This document shows, in pieces, positions 34,104-44,300 of a stretch of DNA of 64,000 nt. Origin of the DNA: Sanderia malayensis. Lineage: Eukaryota; Cnidaria; Scyphozoa; Semaeostomeae; Pelagiidae. A program made the position numbers and the translations under genes. Position 1 is the stretch's first letter; every line of letters begins with the position of its first letter. The stretch spans positions 1,116,001 through 1,180,000 of the forward strand of contig RQOL01000828.1 in NCBI GenBank assembly GCA_013076295.1, given 5' to 3'. The notes beneath the pieces are model-generated. The model was not told the DNA's origin. It ran no database searches and saw only the letters and a list, made by a program, of their open reading frames with translations.

Positions 34104-36262
34104 TCATGGCCGATGACGCTGGTTCGCGCAGCACACCACCTGCAGAGCAGACATCTCAAAAGGCCTTGACACAACATGTGCTGCCCCTGGTTATCTCACA
34201 CAGCTAATCGAAGCGTTACATCCAGCCACTACTATCTCAGCTGAGCAGCCCCCAATTGGGAATTCGCCTGGCCCTTTAGGTATGACCATCTCGTCTGCCC
34301 ATTTTCCCAGCCTTTGTATCCTGCGGCATCATCGCTTTTGCAATTTCGGATGCCAAGTATTTTATTGGACTCAGCATCTCAGCTCGCATCCTCCGTAGCG
34401 AACGTCCTTGAAGTACTATCAGCTAGTAGCAATCCCCAATCAGCGAGGCTCCATTTATTGCGGCAGCTTTGGTGGCTCCATTATTGTCCTCCATTCCTGC
34501 ATATCTAACGAAGCAGATCATTGATGGCACGTATGTTGATTTACTGCTGCTCCACCCGTGCAATCTTAAAAAGCTTCCAATAACAACAAGACCACCCAAT
34601 TTCTCATTGTCCTGCATCCAACCTGATTTCTCATTGTCCTGCCTGATTCGCACCGAGCTATTAGGTATTCGTTCTTTTATTGATTGGGCAGAGACCTGGC
34701 ACAATGCCATTCTGATAAACGTTCACAGCTAATTAGTTACAGGCTGCTAATTTCCTCTGTGTGCCAGAAGGTACCTGGTCTCGGTTGGTGGGATTACGAA
34801 GCGGCCTTCCGGAAAAGTAACCCATCAATTAATTATACAAAGGTATTTGCCACCCCATGGGTCACAACTGTGTGCTCTCGGCACATTCACACGAACGCTG
34901 TGCTACTCGATCCAAGTCAACAACCAGTGATCCCCCCTATTTGGCTCAAATTCAATAGCAGGATATATGACATACCCGCCTGCCGATTCCTTTATCGCTG
35001 CTCTACTTGTGGTGCCAATTATTCGCACTCTATCTGCTCAAATGCCTTGCCCAGTCATAATCACGATCAACGTGAGCATACACAGTCAGCTCATATAGAA
35101 TCTTCCCGCAATTCAGGGTCGCCCAGCCCAAAAGGGAAACACAGATGACTAGACACTTCCTCTTCACTCCCGCCGCCTTCAGCCATATGACCCCTTCATC
35201 TTCTTTTTTTGATTACGGCTTGCTCAACGTTTGTTATTCCCCACCCTGAATGGGCCGAGCAGGGCTACAACGAGGGTTCGCAATTGGCCTACAAGACCCT
35301 GCCTCATCCACAACTTACAGCATTCGCAAGTCAGCTTATGCCCAGCCTGAGGTAATTTCAAACTACCTCTGGAAGGATTTAATAGAAGGAGCAATTGCTG
35401 GGGCCCTTCTCAACACCTCCGATGCCTGGCTTGATCCTCGGCCGTTTTGGTGTTGTTCCAAAAGCCCACTCCAGGTGAGTAGAGGCTCATTTCGGACCTG
35501 TCGTTTTCTGAAGGGTCAAGTGTTGACGACTTTATTCCGGATTCTGCGAGTAAAACTAGTTATTCTGGTATTTCAGAGGTCATTCACCATATCATGTCAC
35601 TTAGCCGGAGTGTTTTGTTACCAAAATTTGACATAACTGCAATATTGCTACCACGCAATCGCTCCAGGACGACCTTTTTTTGGGCGTCTTATCGATTGTG
35701 CTCATGTGCTTAAAGAGCTTCACCACTTTGTCAAACTCTCAGGGGAGGCCTTTGACAAACTGATTTGGTGGCAGCACCTTCTCACCACCTGGAATGGCAA
35801 GAGCCTTTTCATTTGTAACCGGGAAACACCAGCTCCTGGTTTTCAATTTCTCGGGATGCAATGAACAGCCTTGTTTTTGCAGCCATTAATGGCCACGCCT
35901 GTTTTGCTCAGTCTTGGCTTAAAGGATGCAAAATTCTCAGCATCGCAGTCAATGAGCTTAGCTCCATGGTCTTAGCTGCCTATGTTTGGGGGCCCAAGTG
36001 GTCCCGCTAACGTGCGATAACATGGCAGTCGTAGCCTGCTTGTCACAAGGTCTGTTTTTCATTTTCGGCCATTCATGTACCAGGCGCCGTAAACACATGA
36101 GCTGATATTTTGGTTCTCCTTTCACTAACGCCAGGCCTAATGCCAAACTTCAAACAGTGCTCCAAGCAGCCGGCCTCCAGGGTAGATTTATGCTGCATAG
36201 CTTCAGAGTTGGCGCTGCGACTACTGCTGCCGCCCTGGGCTTTCCAGAGTAACTTATCAACG
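34104..36262 (+). pseudogene. DIRS-like tyrosine-recombinase retrotransposon, decayed
   Basis: A gag-like start (MADDAGSRSTPPAEQTSQ at 34104) is followed by a gag-like block at 34684-35148 (YRLLISSVCQKVPGLGWWDYEAAFRK, cut for length: SVCQKVPGLGWWDYEAAFRK) with a CxxC...C cluster (YRCSTCGANYSHSIC). The RT N-terminal block is at 35250-35400 (YAQPEVISNYLWKDL), an RNase H-adjacent block at about 35715-35815 (WWQHLLTTWNGKSLF), an RNase H-like piece near 36000-36030 (CDNMAVVACLSQG), and the tyrosine-recombinase C-terminus at 36155-36250 (LQAAGLQGRF, HSFRVGAATTAAA). RT followed by a tyrosine recombinase with HxxR is the DIRS arrangement. Many frameshifts and stops; terminal repeats not found. Confidence 0.8.
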
Positions 36263-36764
36263 CTTCTTTTTCACCATATGGGTTTTCAAGTCACTTTTCA
36301 AGTCGCAACGAGTATTTAAGTTCTTTTTGAATTCATAATGTCTGGGTATTATCCAAATGATGTAATAACCAAATGTATTATGATAATACAAATAGCGATC
36401 AAGATGTCAATGATTGTTCTGGTTATTCATCAAATTGTTCTCAAGTATTTTCATGGGGTGTTGTTATGCCCCCACGTTGATATCACAATCTTGATTAACA
36501 ATCCTGTTAATCAAGATTGTGATATCAACGATAAAATTTATTTTGCAATTGTGAATGAAGACATCAGTGGGGAAGAAAAGCAAAGACTAACCGAGTAAGT
36601 TTATTTTTTGTTTATTACATTATTCACCATGTAATATGCTATTTGCTTTTGTTTAATTTCATTTTGGATTATCGAATTTTGACTATTAATGAATTAACAT
36701 TGATTGTAATATTCTTTTTTACTTTCAGGCACAATATCGTGGGCAAATTAATGCCATATTAGCT
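36263..36764. other. AT-rich spacer with a 26-bp perfect hairpin
   Basis: No coding exon supported. Contains the inverted repeat 36475-36530 listed separately. Confidence 0.4.
36475..36530. other. 26-bp perfect inverted repeat with 4-nt loop
   Basis: Arms 36475-36500 and 36505-36530 pair without a mismatch (outer text CGTTGATATCACAATC), loop ATCC. Confidence 0.9.
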
Positions 36765-37530
36765 CCACCCGGAGATTGCCAGAAAATGTATTCTCCAGGC
36801 AAAGGAGAAAGTTGTAAGCGAGGAACGACCTTGAAAGTGAAGCATGGTGTTCTTTGGACAAAACACAAAGAAATCTATGATATAAATGTAGAAATATTCC
36901 TCAATAAACAATTTGGTTTAAAGAAACTACTTTTCTTGAAGCATTTGGTGCTTCCGGTGCATAGATAGTTTTTATGGCAGAAATCATTCGAAGTATTTTC
37001 AGGTCTCAAATCTAAAACAAATGCTTTAGCAGACAAATTGAAAATTTTGGAAAGATGATGAGACTCAAATTTAGTCAACATTTGAGCGAATACAAAAGAA
37101 GGACAAGAATCTTCTGACGAGGGATCTCAAAATTCTCCTTTTCCAACTAAAAAATCTTCTTCTTTTGATTTGGTAACTTCACGCAATTGTCTAAATACTT
37201 CGAATAATTCCATTTTTTTCTGCTATAAAAATCTTTCTATGCACCGCACATCGCTGGCCGCATTGAAGCACCAACTTGTTTATTGGAAATCTTTCTACAT
37301 TTATATCATATATTTTCTTGTTCTTTGTCCAAAGAATAACTTCCTTCACTTTCAATATCGACATTTCGCTTAAAACTTATATATTATTATATTATATAAA
37401 TAAGAATATAAATATAAGAAGAATAATATAAATAATAATATAGAATAATATAAATATAAATGTTCTTATATAAGAATATAAATTATATTCTTTTGTCTGG
37501 AGAATATATTTTCTCGCAATCTCCAGGTGA
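36765..37530. repeat. Long imperfect inverted repeat (fold-back-like)
   Basis: Left arm from about 36765 (CACCCGGAGATTGCCAGAAA, TATTCTCCAGGCAAAG, GTTCTTTGGACAAAACAC, TATGATATAAATGTAGAAA) to about 37000 is mirrored on the other strand at about 37525-37180 (CACCTGGAGATTGCGAGAAA, TATTCTCCAGACAAAAG, and so on). The right arm holds an AT-rich TAT/ATA expansion at 37378-37493 that the left arm lacks. The left arm is open for 60 codons at 36786-36968; the product is not recognised. Confidence 0.75.
37378..37493. repeat. AT-rich low-complexity tract
   Basis: Runs of TATTATATAAATAAGAATAT-like text, inside the right arm of the 36765-37530 inverted repeat. Confidence 0.85.
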
Positions 37531-37689
37531 GTTAACTGAGCTAACTATTAATAACATTTTTAACAGTTAATTGGCGAGTTCGAGTCTTAATCATAGATAT
37601 AGTATGTTATTGAGTTTCGTATTATTTATTCAAAAATTGTTTAAGGCGGCTGGCCTGTTCTCACTCTGACCATCTGGCAACCTTGCTTT

Positions 37690-38680
37690 CAGCCATCTGG
37701 CAACACTGCAACACACAAACCCCAACATGGCAGAAGAAAAAGGCGGCATCGAAACATTTCAGGTAATGTGATATCCCAAAAGATATAAATTGTTTTAAAT
37801 TGCTGAATGTAGTGAACATTTTTAATTTTAGTTTCGCATGAATTATATTATTGTGGCACGCAGTTGTGGCACTATAAGCTTTGTTACCATCCGCACCCAC
37901 TCCCAGATACCTAACTGGGCTGGGGAAAGATAGCTTAGAGCGCAGAGCATTTTTTAAGAAATTTCCACTACTGGGGAAAATTTGCAAATAGGGCCCAAAA
38001 GTGTAATAACAAAAGGAAGCACACAGGTCTATGCCGCTGTAAAACACACTGTTTTAATTAGAGAATTTTCGTAATTACATACATTTTATGAGAAAGACCA
38101 CATCTCTAAAGAACTTTTCAAAATCTATCACCGTGAATTACAATAGTCGATATAAATGGAGTAGACATTGTACTTATTAATAAAACTGATGTTTTGCCTT
38201 CTTCAAGTTTTTGGCCATGTTTTTTTAGCCACAACTTTAGGAATAGTTCGAATTTCAATGCTTTTCTTGCGTTTATGCTCTCTTTGGTTAGTAAATGTAC
38301 GGTTACAATTAAGAAACTATTAAGGAATTTTGAGTACTAGAAGTTTGCCAAAACAGAAAGTTCCATATATAAAAAAGCGTGTACTCCAAAGGAGAAACGG
38401 CAACAATTTTGAAAACGGTTCACATCTTCAGTTTAGTTCGTAAATTGAAAAAAATTGATTTAAAAGTTGATTAAAAAAAAATAATTATGTAGATAAGTGA
38501 GAGATGAAAGGGTCCAAACTACTGGGGAAATTCTGTGATTTTGGTGCTCACTACTGGGGAAAGCATTGGGCCTACTGGGGAACTTTCCCCAGTAGTCACA
38601 CTGTTAAAAAATGCTCTGTTAGAGCGAGAGGGGGTAATTCTACCTTCCCAATTTTAGCCTATACCAGTATTCTTATTATT
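37690..38680 (+). pseudogene. Duplicated DNAAF5 promoter / first exon relic
   Basis: The text around an ATG at 37726 (MAEEKGGIETFQ, then a GT) matches the true DNAAF5 exon 1 at 41364-41399 (MAEEKGGSETFQ). The preceding AACACACAAACCC and the following ~200 bp of intron (AATTGCTGAATGTAGTGAA, GGGAAAGATAGCTTAGAGC) also match, and similarity resumes at 38626-38680 (AATTTTAGCCTATACCAGTA) after a TIR element. No other DNAAF5 exon follows, so it is a partial duplicate. It could still serve as an alternative promoter. Confidence 0.8.
37943..38625. mobile_element. TIR element inserted in the DNAAF5 exon-1 relic
   Basis: Left end AGAGCATTTTTTAA...ACTACTGGGGAAA; right end, inverted, TTTCCCCAGTAGT...TTAAAAAATGCTCT. 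The ACTACTGGGGAAA motif recurs at about 38515-38585. Its absence from the homologous segment at 41540 supports insertion after the duplication. No coding capacity. Confidence 0.75.
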
Positions 38681-39240
38681 GTGTTAGAAGTGCATGTCTC
38701 TATCTATCATTTCTGTTGTCTACTGTTATGGTATGGAGTTCCCTGATAGCTCTTACGGCACCAAGCCCCCCCCCCGAATCAGTGCTGTTGAGGACTCACC
38801 TCCGTGAGTCAGTGTTACCTTGCATTCGGCTGGTGGGTGTCTTTATATGATGAGCGACCCCAACTTCTGCCTCTGGTCGTCGTTTGCTATATCTTTCTCT
38901 CTGCATTTTTCATCCTCATTCTCCACTTTCCCTAGGACACTTGTTGAATTTATACACCATCTAACTCTATATGTTTTTTATCAACTTATTCCCAGGACAA
39001 GAAAGCAGCTCCTGTCGAGATAACCGAACCAAATATCCTTTTCCCAATGTTTTTGAAACGTCTCACTGCACTGCAGCAAAAAGATTACCACCATTAACTA
39101 TCGCTATTAATGAATTTGATAATAAAAAAAGCACCAGCATGCGGCTAAACGGAGGAGGATTTGAGGCCACGCGCCTGTTAGAATGACACAAACAACAAGC
39201 TAGATTTTTTTCGACAAGGACTTGATTATATTCTGTTACA
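38681..39240. other. Spacer between the exon-1 relic and GPCR copy 2
   Basis: A possible exon-like stretch follows CCCAG at 38998 and encodes about 34 residues, including ILFPMFLKRLTALQQK, to a stop near 39096. I do not recognise it and found no partner exon. A C9 run lies at 38767. Confidence 0.3.
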
Positions 39241-39651
39241 CAGACGCTCTACTACCACGCAGCAATTAAATTGAATAATTATTTATAACAAATCTATATA
39301 AAGAAGACGAAGACACATCATACAATAATCGTTTACCTTAACCCTACTCTACTTTAACCCGTTAACTACCCTACCCTACTTTGTCGTACAAAACTCAATC
39401 ATACCCTTACCCATATGTTATTCTATTAAATAAGTTCTGATATCCTATTACATCACGTTTCTTAATATTTCTCTTAGCCATTTTCGCATCTGCCTTTTGC
39501 GATACTAGTAAAATGATAATTGTTAAGTCGTATTTTCGGTGAGTGTTTTTATTTCGTCAGGTAGATGCAAAAGTAACAATCATTTATTCCGGGCATTGCT
39601 AAATTGTTCAAGCTTTACTTTGTTGGTGTGCTATAAACATGCATTTAGCTG

Positions 39652-40584
39652 TCATTGAAACTTTGCCAGAATGCCAGTTAAAAGGAGTATGATCTTGCTT
39701 CTGAAAGCTGCGACCCTCCAGCAGTAAATAATTGGATGAAGTGCGGCATTAATATGCGTGACCGCATTAGCAAGCCTTCCACAAACATACCTGGCTGAAA
39801 AACTGGCATCCTCATCCAATTTCTCATAGGCAAAACAAGCAACTCTCGGCACATAGCTAATGATAAACGACAGCAGTATGAAGAGGTTTGTTTTTAATTG
39901 ATAAAGGTTTCGTTGTCGTCTTCTCTCCTGAATCTGTTGGCTCAAGGCTGAATTCATCTCAGGACGCACTTTGTAAACACGTCTAACTCTTATGTAGCTG
40001 CATATAACGACGACAAGACTGCTCATTACTATAGACGTGCAGATGATGTTTAAAGTGAATCTAGAGACAATCTTTACGGATGAAAGGCCGACCAATAGAG
40101 CCCAGGATATCCACACAAATGAAAGAGCCACCTTGAATTTCATGAAAGAATTCTCGTGCACCACGTTGGGTATTGTGAGGTAAGAAATGCAGACGAATCT
40201 GTGAATACTGATGATTATCATGTGCATACCTGATATACCGGTGAAAAAGTATGCAAGAATAGCCGCCCATATTTTAAAATTGCACATGTGAATATTCCTG
40301 AGATCTTGAATTCGGTTGATAGTGTTCATTGGCTGTGCGATCAAGCCATTGAGCAAATCGGATACGCATAGCATACCGATAAGAAGGTTTGTTGGTTTTT
40401 GCAGTTCACTGTTCTTTGCCAAGATGTAGAGGATCAGAGAGTTGAATATTGCTGTTATGATAGATGTTGTTATACTGATGCATGCTAAAATTATGGCAGA
40501 ACTTTTCAAAGATGTTGTTATGCGAAAATCGATGTATCGCAAACCGAAGCAGGTAAGTGATGTGCTTGTGTCATTCATCTTCAT
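39652..40584 (-). CDS. Class A (rhodopsin-like) G-protein-coupled receptor, copy 2
   Basis: Intronless, 310 residues. Paralogue of 29858-30790 at an offset of exactly 9,794 bp. Residues from about 96 to the end are identical; the N-terminal ~95 residues differ at about 14 positions (for example SSLILY versus NSLILY, CLSDLL versus CVSDLL, HTIKRI versus NTINRI). It shares the same atypical signatures, IHRFVC in place of DRY and HPIIY in place of NPxxY. Both copies are open and look functional. The shared 3' flank continues to about 39280. The upstream flank (40585 onwards) is not obviously shared beyond the start codon. Confidence 0.93.
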   Translation of the reverse strand: MKMNDTSTSLTCFGLRYIDFRITTSLKSSAIILACISITTSIITAIFNSLILYILAKNSELQKPTNLLIGMLCVSDLLNGLIAQPMNTINRIQDLRNIHMCNFKIWAAILAYFFTGISGMHMIIISIHRFVCISYLTIPNVVHENSFMKFKVALSFVWISWALLVGLSSVKIVSRFTLNIICTSIVMSSLVVVICSYIRVRRVYKVRPEMNSALSQQIQERRRQRNLYQLKTNLFILLSFIISYVPRVACFAYEKLDEDASFSARYVCGRLANAVTHINAALHPIIYCWRVAAFRSKIILLLTGILAKFQ

Positions 40585-41363
40585 CGAATATCCTCAAAAT
40601 CTGCATTTCAAACCATGAAATATATTCCAATAAAAAAACTTGGAAGCACAGAGGAAGATGTGGAATCTTTTACTGTACTGTTTTAGCTACTTTGCAGCTA
40701 TTTTGCCATAGCAGGCGAATTTATTGCGGGATTCTCCCACGCAATGACTAGGTGTATTTTTTTGATGTAGTCATCCTTGTGATTCGCCAATAATTTTGTT
40801 TTAAATATACAGACGTCGACCCCCTGGTAGCATAAGTTGCATTTTGCACACGAGGCAACACCCCGGCTTGCCGAAAGTGACAAAATTTTTCGTTACTTTC
40901 TTTTTCTGTTCCTTTGCGTTTTCTGCGCACCCCTTATCTTACCACCGCCCCATTCAGCAAAAACCCTGCTAATTTAAAGCAGTATTAAATAAATGATGTA
41001 TGTAGGTATGTATGATGTATAGCTCATTGCATTAATTGGTAGAAGATATGCAATAACCTTCAACTTGCTGAAGTTTGCATTAATTGGTAGATAGATAGAT
41101 AACTCAGTCGCACAATTTATTTTCGTACTAAGTATATTTACCTATGTATATTTACTTACCTGAGTATATTTACTTATGTATATTTGGCAACAAAATATTT
41201 GCCTTTTTCACTTCGCTTTGAAGGTTGAAAATGTGAACAAAAATTTGCTATCTTGATTTCGCTTCAAAACTTACATTTTGAAATTGTTTGATAATGCTAT
41301 GCATGCAACTCAATTTAAAAAAAGTAAACCTCCAAGACAAGAAGACAACACACAAACCCAAAC
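40585..41363. other. Spacer between GPCR copy 2 and DNAAF5 (divergent)
   Basis: Should contain promoters for both genes. It has a short repeated GCATTAATTGGTAGA motif (41030, 41075), a TAGATAGATAGATAA microsatellite, and TATATTTACTTA-type repeats at 41135-41185. No coding exon supported. Confidence 0.4.
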
Positions 41364-44300
41364 ATGGCAGAAGAAAAAGGCGGCAGCGAAACATTTCAGG
41401 TATATCCCGGGAGAAATAATTGTTTTGAATTGCTGAATATAGTGAAAATTTTTCTTTTTATTTTGCAAGAATTATATATATTGTATAAGCTTTGTTATCA
41501 TCAGCACCCACCCCCAAAGTCCCAACACTTGGGAAAGATAGCTTGGAGCCAGAGAAGGGTAGATATTCTATCTTGACAATTTGAGCCTAACCAGTAGTCT
41601 TGATACACTAAAAATTCCCGCAGGGACAACCCCTAAAATAACAACTTTTTCACGTTGGCACCACTTACATCTTCCTTAGCAACATCTTCAGTGTCCATAT
41701 TTAGCTAAGTTAGAAGCTTTAAAAATTCACAATTCATGCTTCAGAATCTGCAACGTGACATCAACTGCCTCTCTGATGGTGCAAGGTATGTCAGGCAAAA
41801 GACACTTCAAAAACTTCAAAAGGAAATACTAAATTCAAAAGATGTCACTGTTGCCCAGCATGAAGGTCTATTCAAAGAGCTATGTATTCCGTTACTAAAA
41901 CTATTTCACTATCCATCAGATAAATGCAGAGAGCTTTCTGTCAAGCTGGTCTTAGGGTAAGTGATTATTGATATATATACACAAGGAGAGAGACTTGTGT
42001 CAGACATATAGTTGGTCAGATGAATATGTATATATCACTTTGCACTTCTGTGTAATGAAAATTGTCATGCCAGACAAGACAACACACTCTTAGAAATATG
42101 TAATATGATGCTCTGAATATCTGCTGCTATTACTGCTGCTCTGACTTTGTAGGTATTTCCTACTTGGGATCAGTTCACAGATGATAATACAGTTATATTT
42201 TTTTAGACTCTGTCACAAGGTTGCTGAACCATGGCTATTTTTACAGTACATAATCCCCGTGCTTGTTGATAGACTTGGAAACAAAGAAATTGTTGAACAT
42301 ACAGAGGAAATAAGACTGCTTCAAGTAGAGGCTATTACACAACTGATTGAACTTTGCAAAGAAAAGATCAGTTTATATGTTAAAGATGTTATTCAAATTC
42401 TTGAAATGACTCTTGCTGACCCGTTTCCTGATGTTAAGAAGGTATTATATTGCTTATTCTGCTTGGAAGGATTTATTCATAGAAGGAGGATTTGTTCATC
42501 TTAATTGATACACCTCTCTTTTTCATCTAAAAGACTAATTTAGTATTAAGATGGCCAAGTGGTGAGACTGTAGCACAAGGCTGTGAGTTTCATTCTTATT
42601 CGATTCAAACAAGCTCTCAATGAAAGAGTCAGAAGATTCAGCAGCCTTTTGGTTCTAGATGAAAAAGCAAATGGGAGTTACAATTTATGGCTACATTGAA
42701 CGGAAGGGCTGGAGTGGCACTGAGATTATGGGGTTATTGAGTCCCGCATTCTTATGCATAGCCTAGAAACGCATGCCCCATAAAGATAGCAAATCCATGT
42801 TTTTCATCAAGTAACCTGTCAATGAAATTATTAACTGCTTCCATCTTCTGATAGGAAAGCTGTCACTCTACAGAGAAACTTGCTTTAGCAGTACCAGAAA
42901 AATTTTTTCAATTTGGCGAAGCTTTGATTAGTCCTCTGCTAAAGTCAGTCAGCCATCAACACAATAAAGTGAGAGCAACTTGTCTGAAGGTATCTTTGGT
43001 TTCTCTCATTTTATTATGCCCCACACTTTTTTGTCCTTTCAAAAAAATTATTCCCTGCCTTTGGAAGCGCAATTGAAGGTTTTCTCATGATATAAGTTGA
43101 AAATATATTTTTTTACTATATATTTACTCTAATGATGATGTTCAAGAAGTAGTGTCTGGAGTACAGCTGAAAACATGGGTTAACATGTTACTTTCCTGTA
43201 TATTATTGAGGTCTTATCTTCAATAAATCAAAGATATTAATTTCAAATAAATTATTTGCGTTGATTTATTAACTCAGTTGTACTGCAATTTCCTAGCGAA
43301 TTCTCTGTTGCTCAAGGATCTTGGTTTATTTTACAGACAATTGGAGTTGTTTTGAAAGAAACAAGCGGCAAAGAAATTGACAATGTGTTTTCTCACATTG
43401 CTCAGAGAACATTCGATCATTCACCCCAAGTCCGGCTCATGGTCACAAATGTTGTCGGAGATTGGTTACTGCATTTACGAGACAGGTCTCCTATTTTGAT
43501 TAAAGTTTTAACGCCAGTTTTTTATAAGAAACCGGTTTATAAGAAACCGGTTTATAAGAAACCTAGTTCTAGACACCCTAAAAATTAAGATACGTTTACC
43601 ACAAGGCCTTGAGCCAGGTTTTATAAAAATCGTGTACACGATCTTCACCGTGTCCGTGTTGTTTATCTATTAACTGGTGAAAATGCTTTACCGCAGTAAA
43701 CAATTTACCTACGGATATGTATTATATGTATTAATACTTGTTAAAAGTGCAATTTTTTCTAAACTCGGCGAACGCCCGATATGTATGCAATATAGTATTT
43801 GTTATTTCCAGTGGCGTTCTGTCCAGATACCGTTGTAATTTTTTTGATTTCAAAACGTAAAAGAAGAGAAACATTTAATTGAAGTAGAAAGGAAATTATC
43901 TAGCACGGCATTGAATAATTTTATTTTTATTTTTCTCAAGGTATTCGTATTTTCACAAGCTGTTACCTTTGCTGCTGACTGGTTTATCTGACGAACTAAC
44001 AGACATACGAGAAGCAAGCATGGATTTATTTTTACAGGTGGATTTTATTGTTTTTTTGCTCTCTGACCATTAAGGCTTGACCCAATTAAACACTGTTCAG
44101 GACCAGACCAGAACTTCGAACAGTGATATTTCTGAATTTTAATGAATAGATTTATTCTTCAGGCTGTAAGACTGAAGATTAAATCTCATTTTCAGCTGAA
44201 GATTGAATCTTCAGCTGCATTGGGATGAAGTTACCGAGATCATGATGATATTAGAATCTGATCATGATTGCTCTGAAGGTTGTGATGAAATATCGTCGCG

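Noticed and set aside
38998..39096. Exon-like stretch (ILFPMFLKRLTALQQK)
   Set aside because: A plausible acceptor precedes it and a stop ends it, but no upstream exon or family was recognised; not called as a gene.
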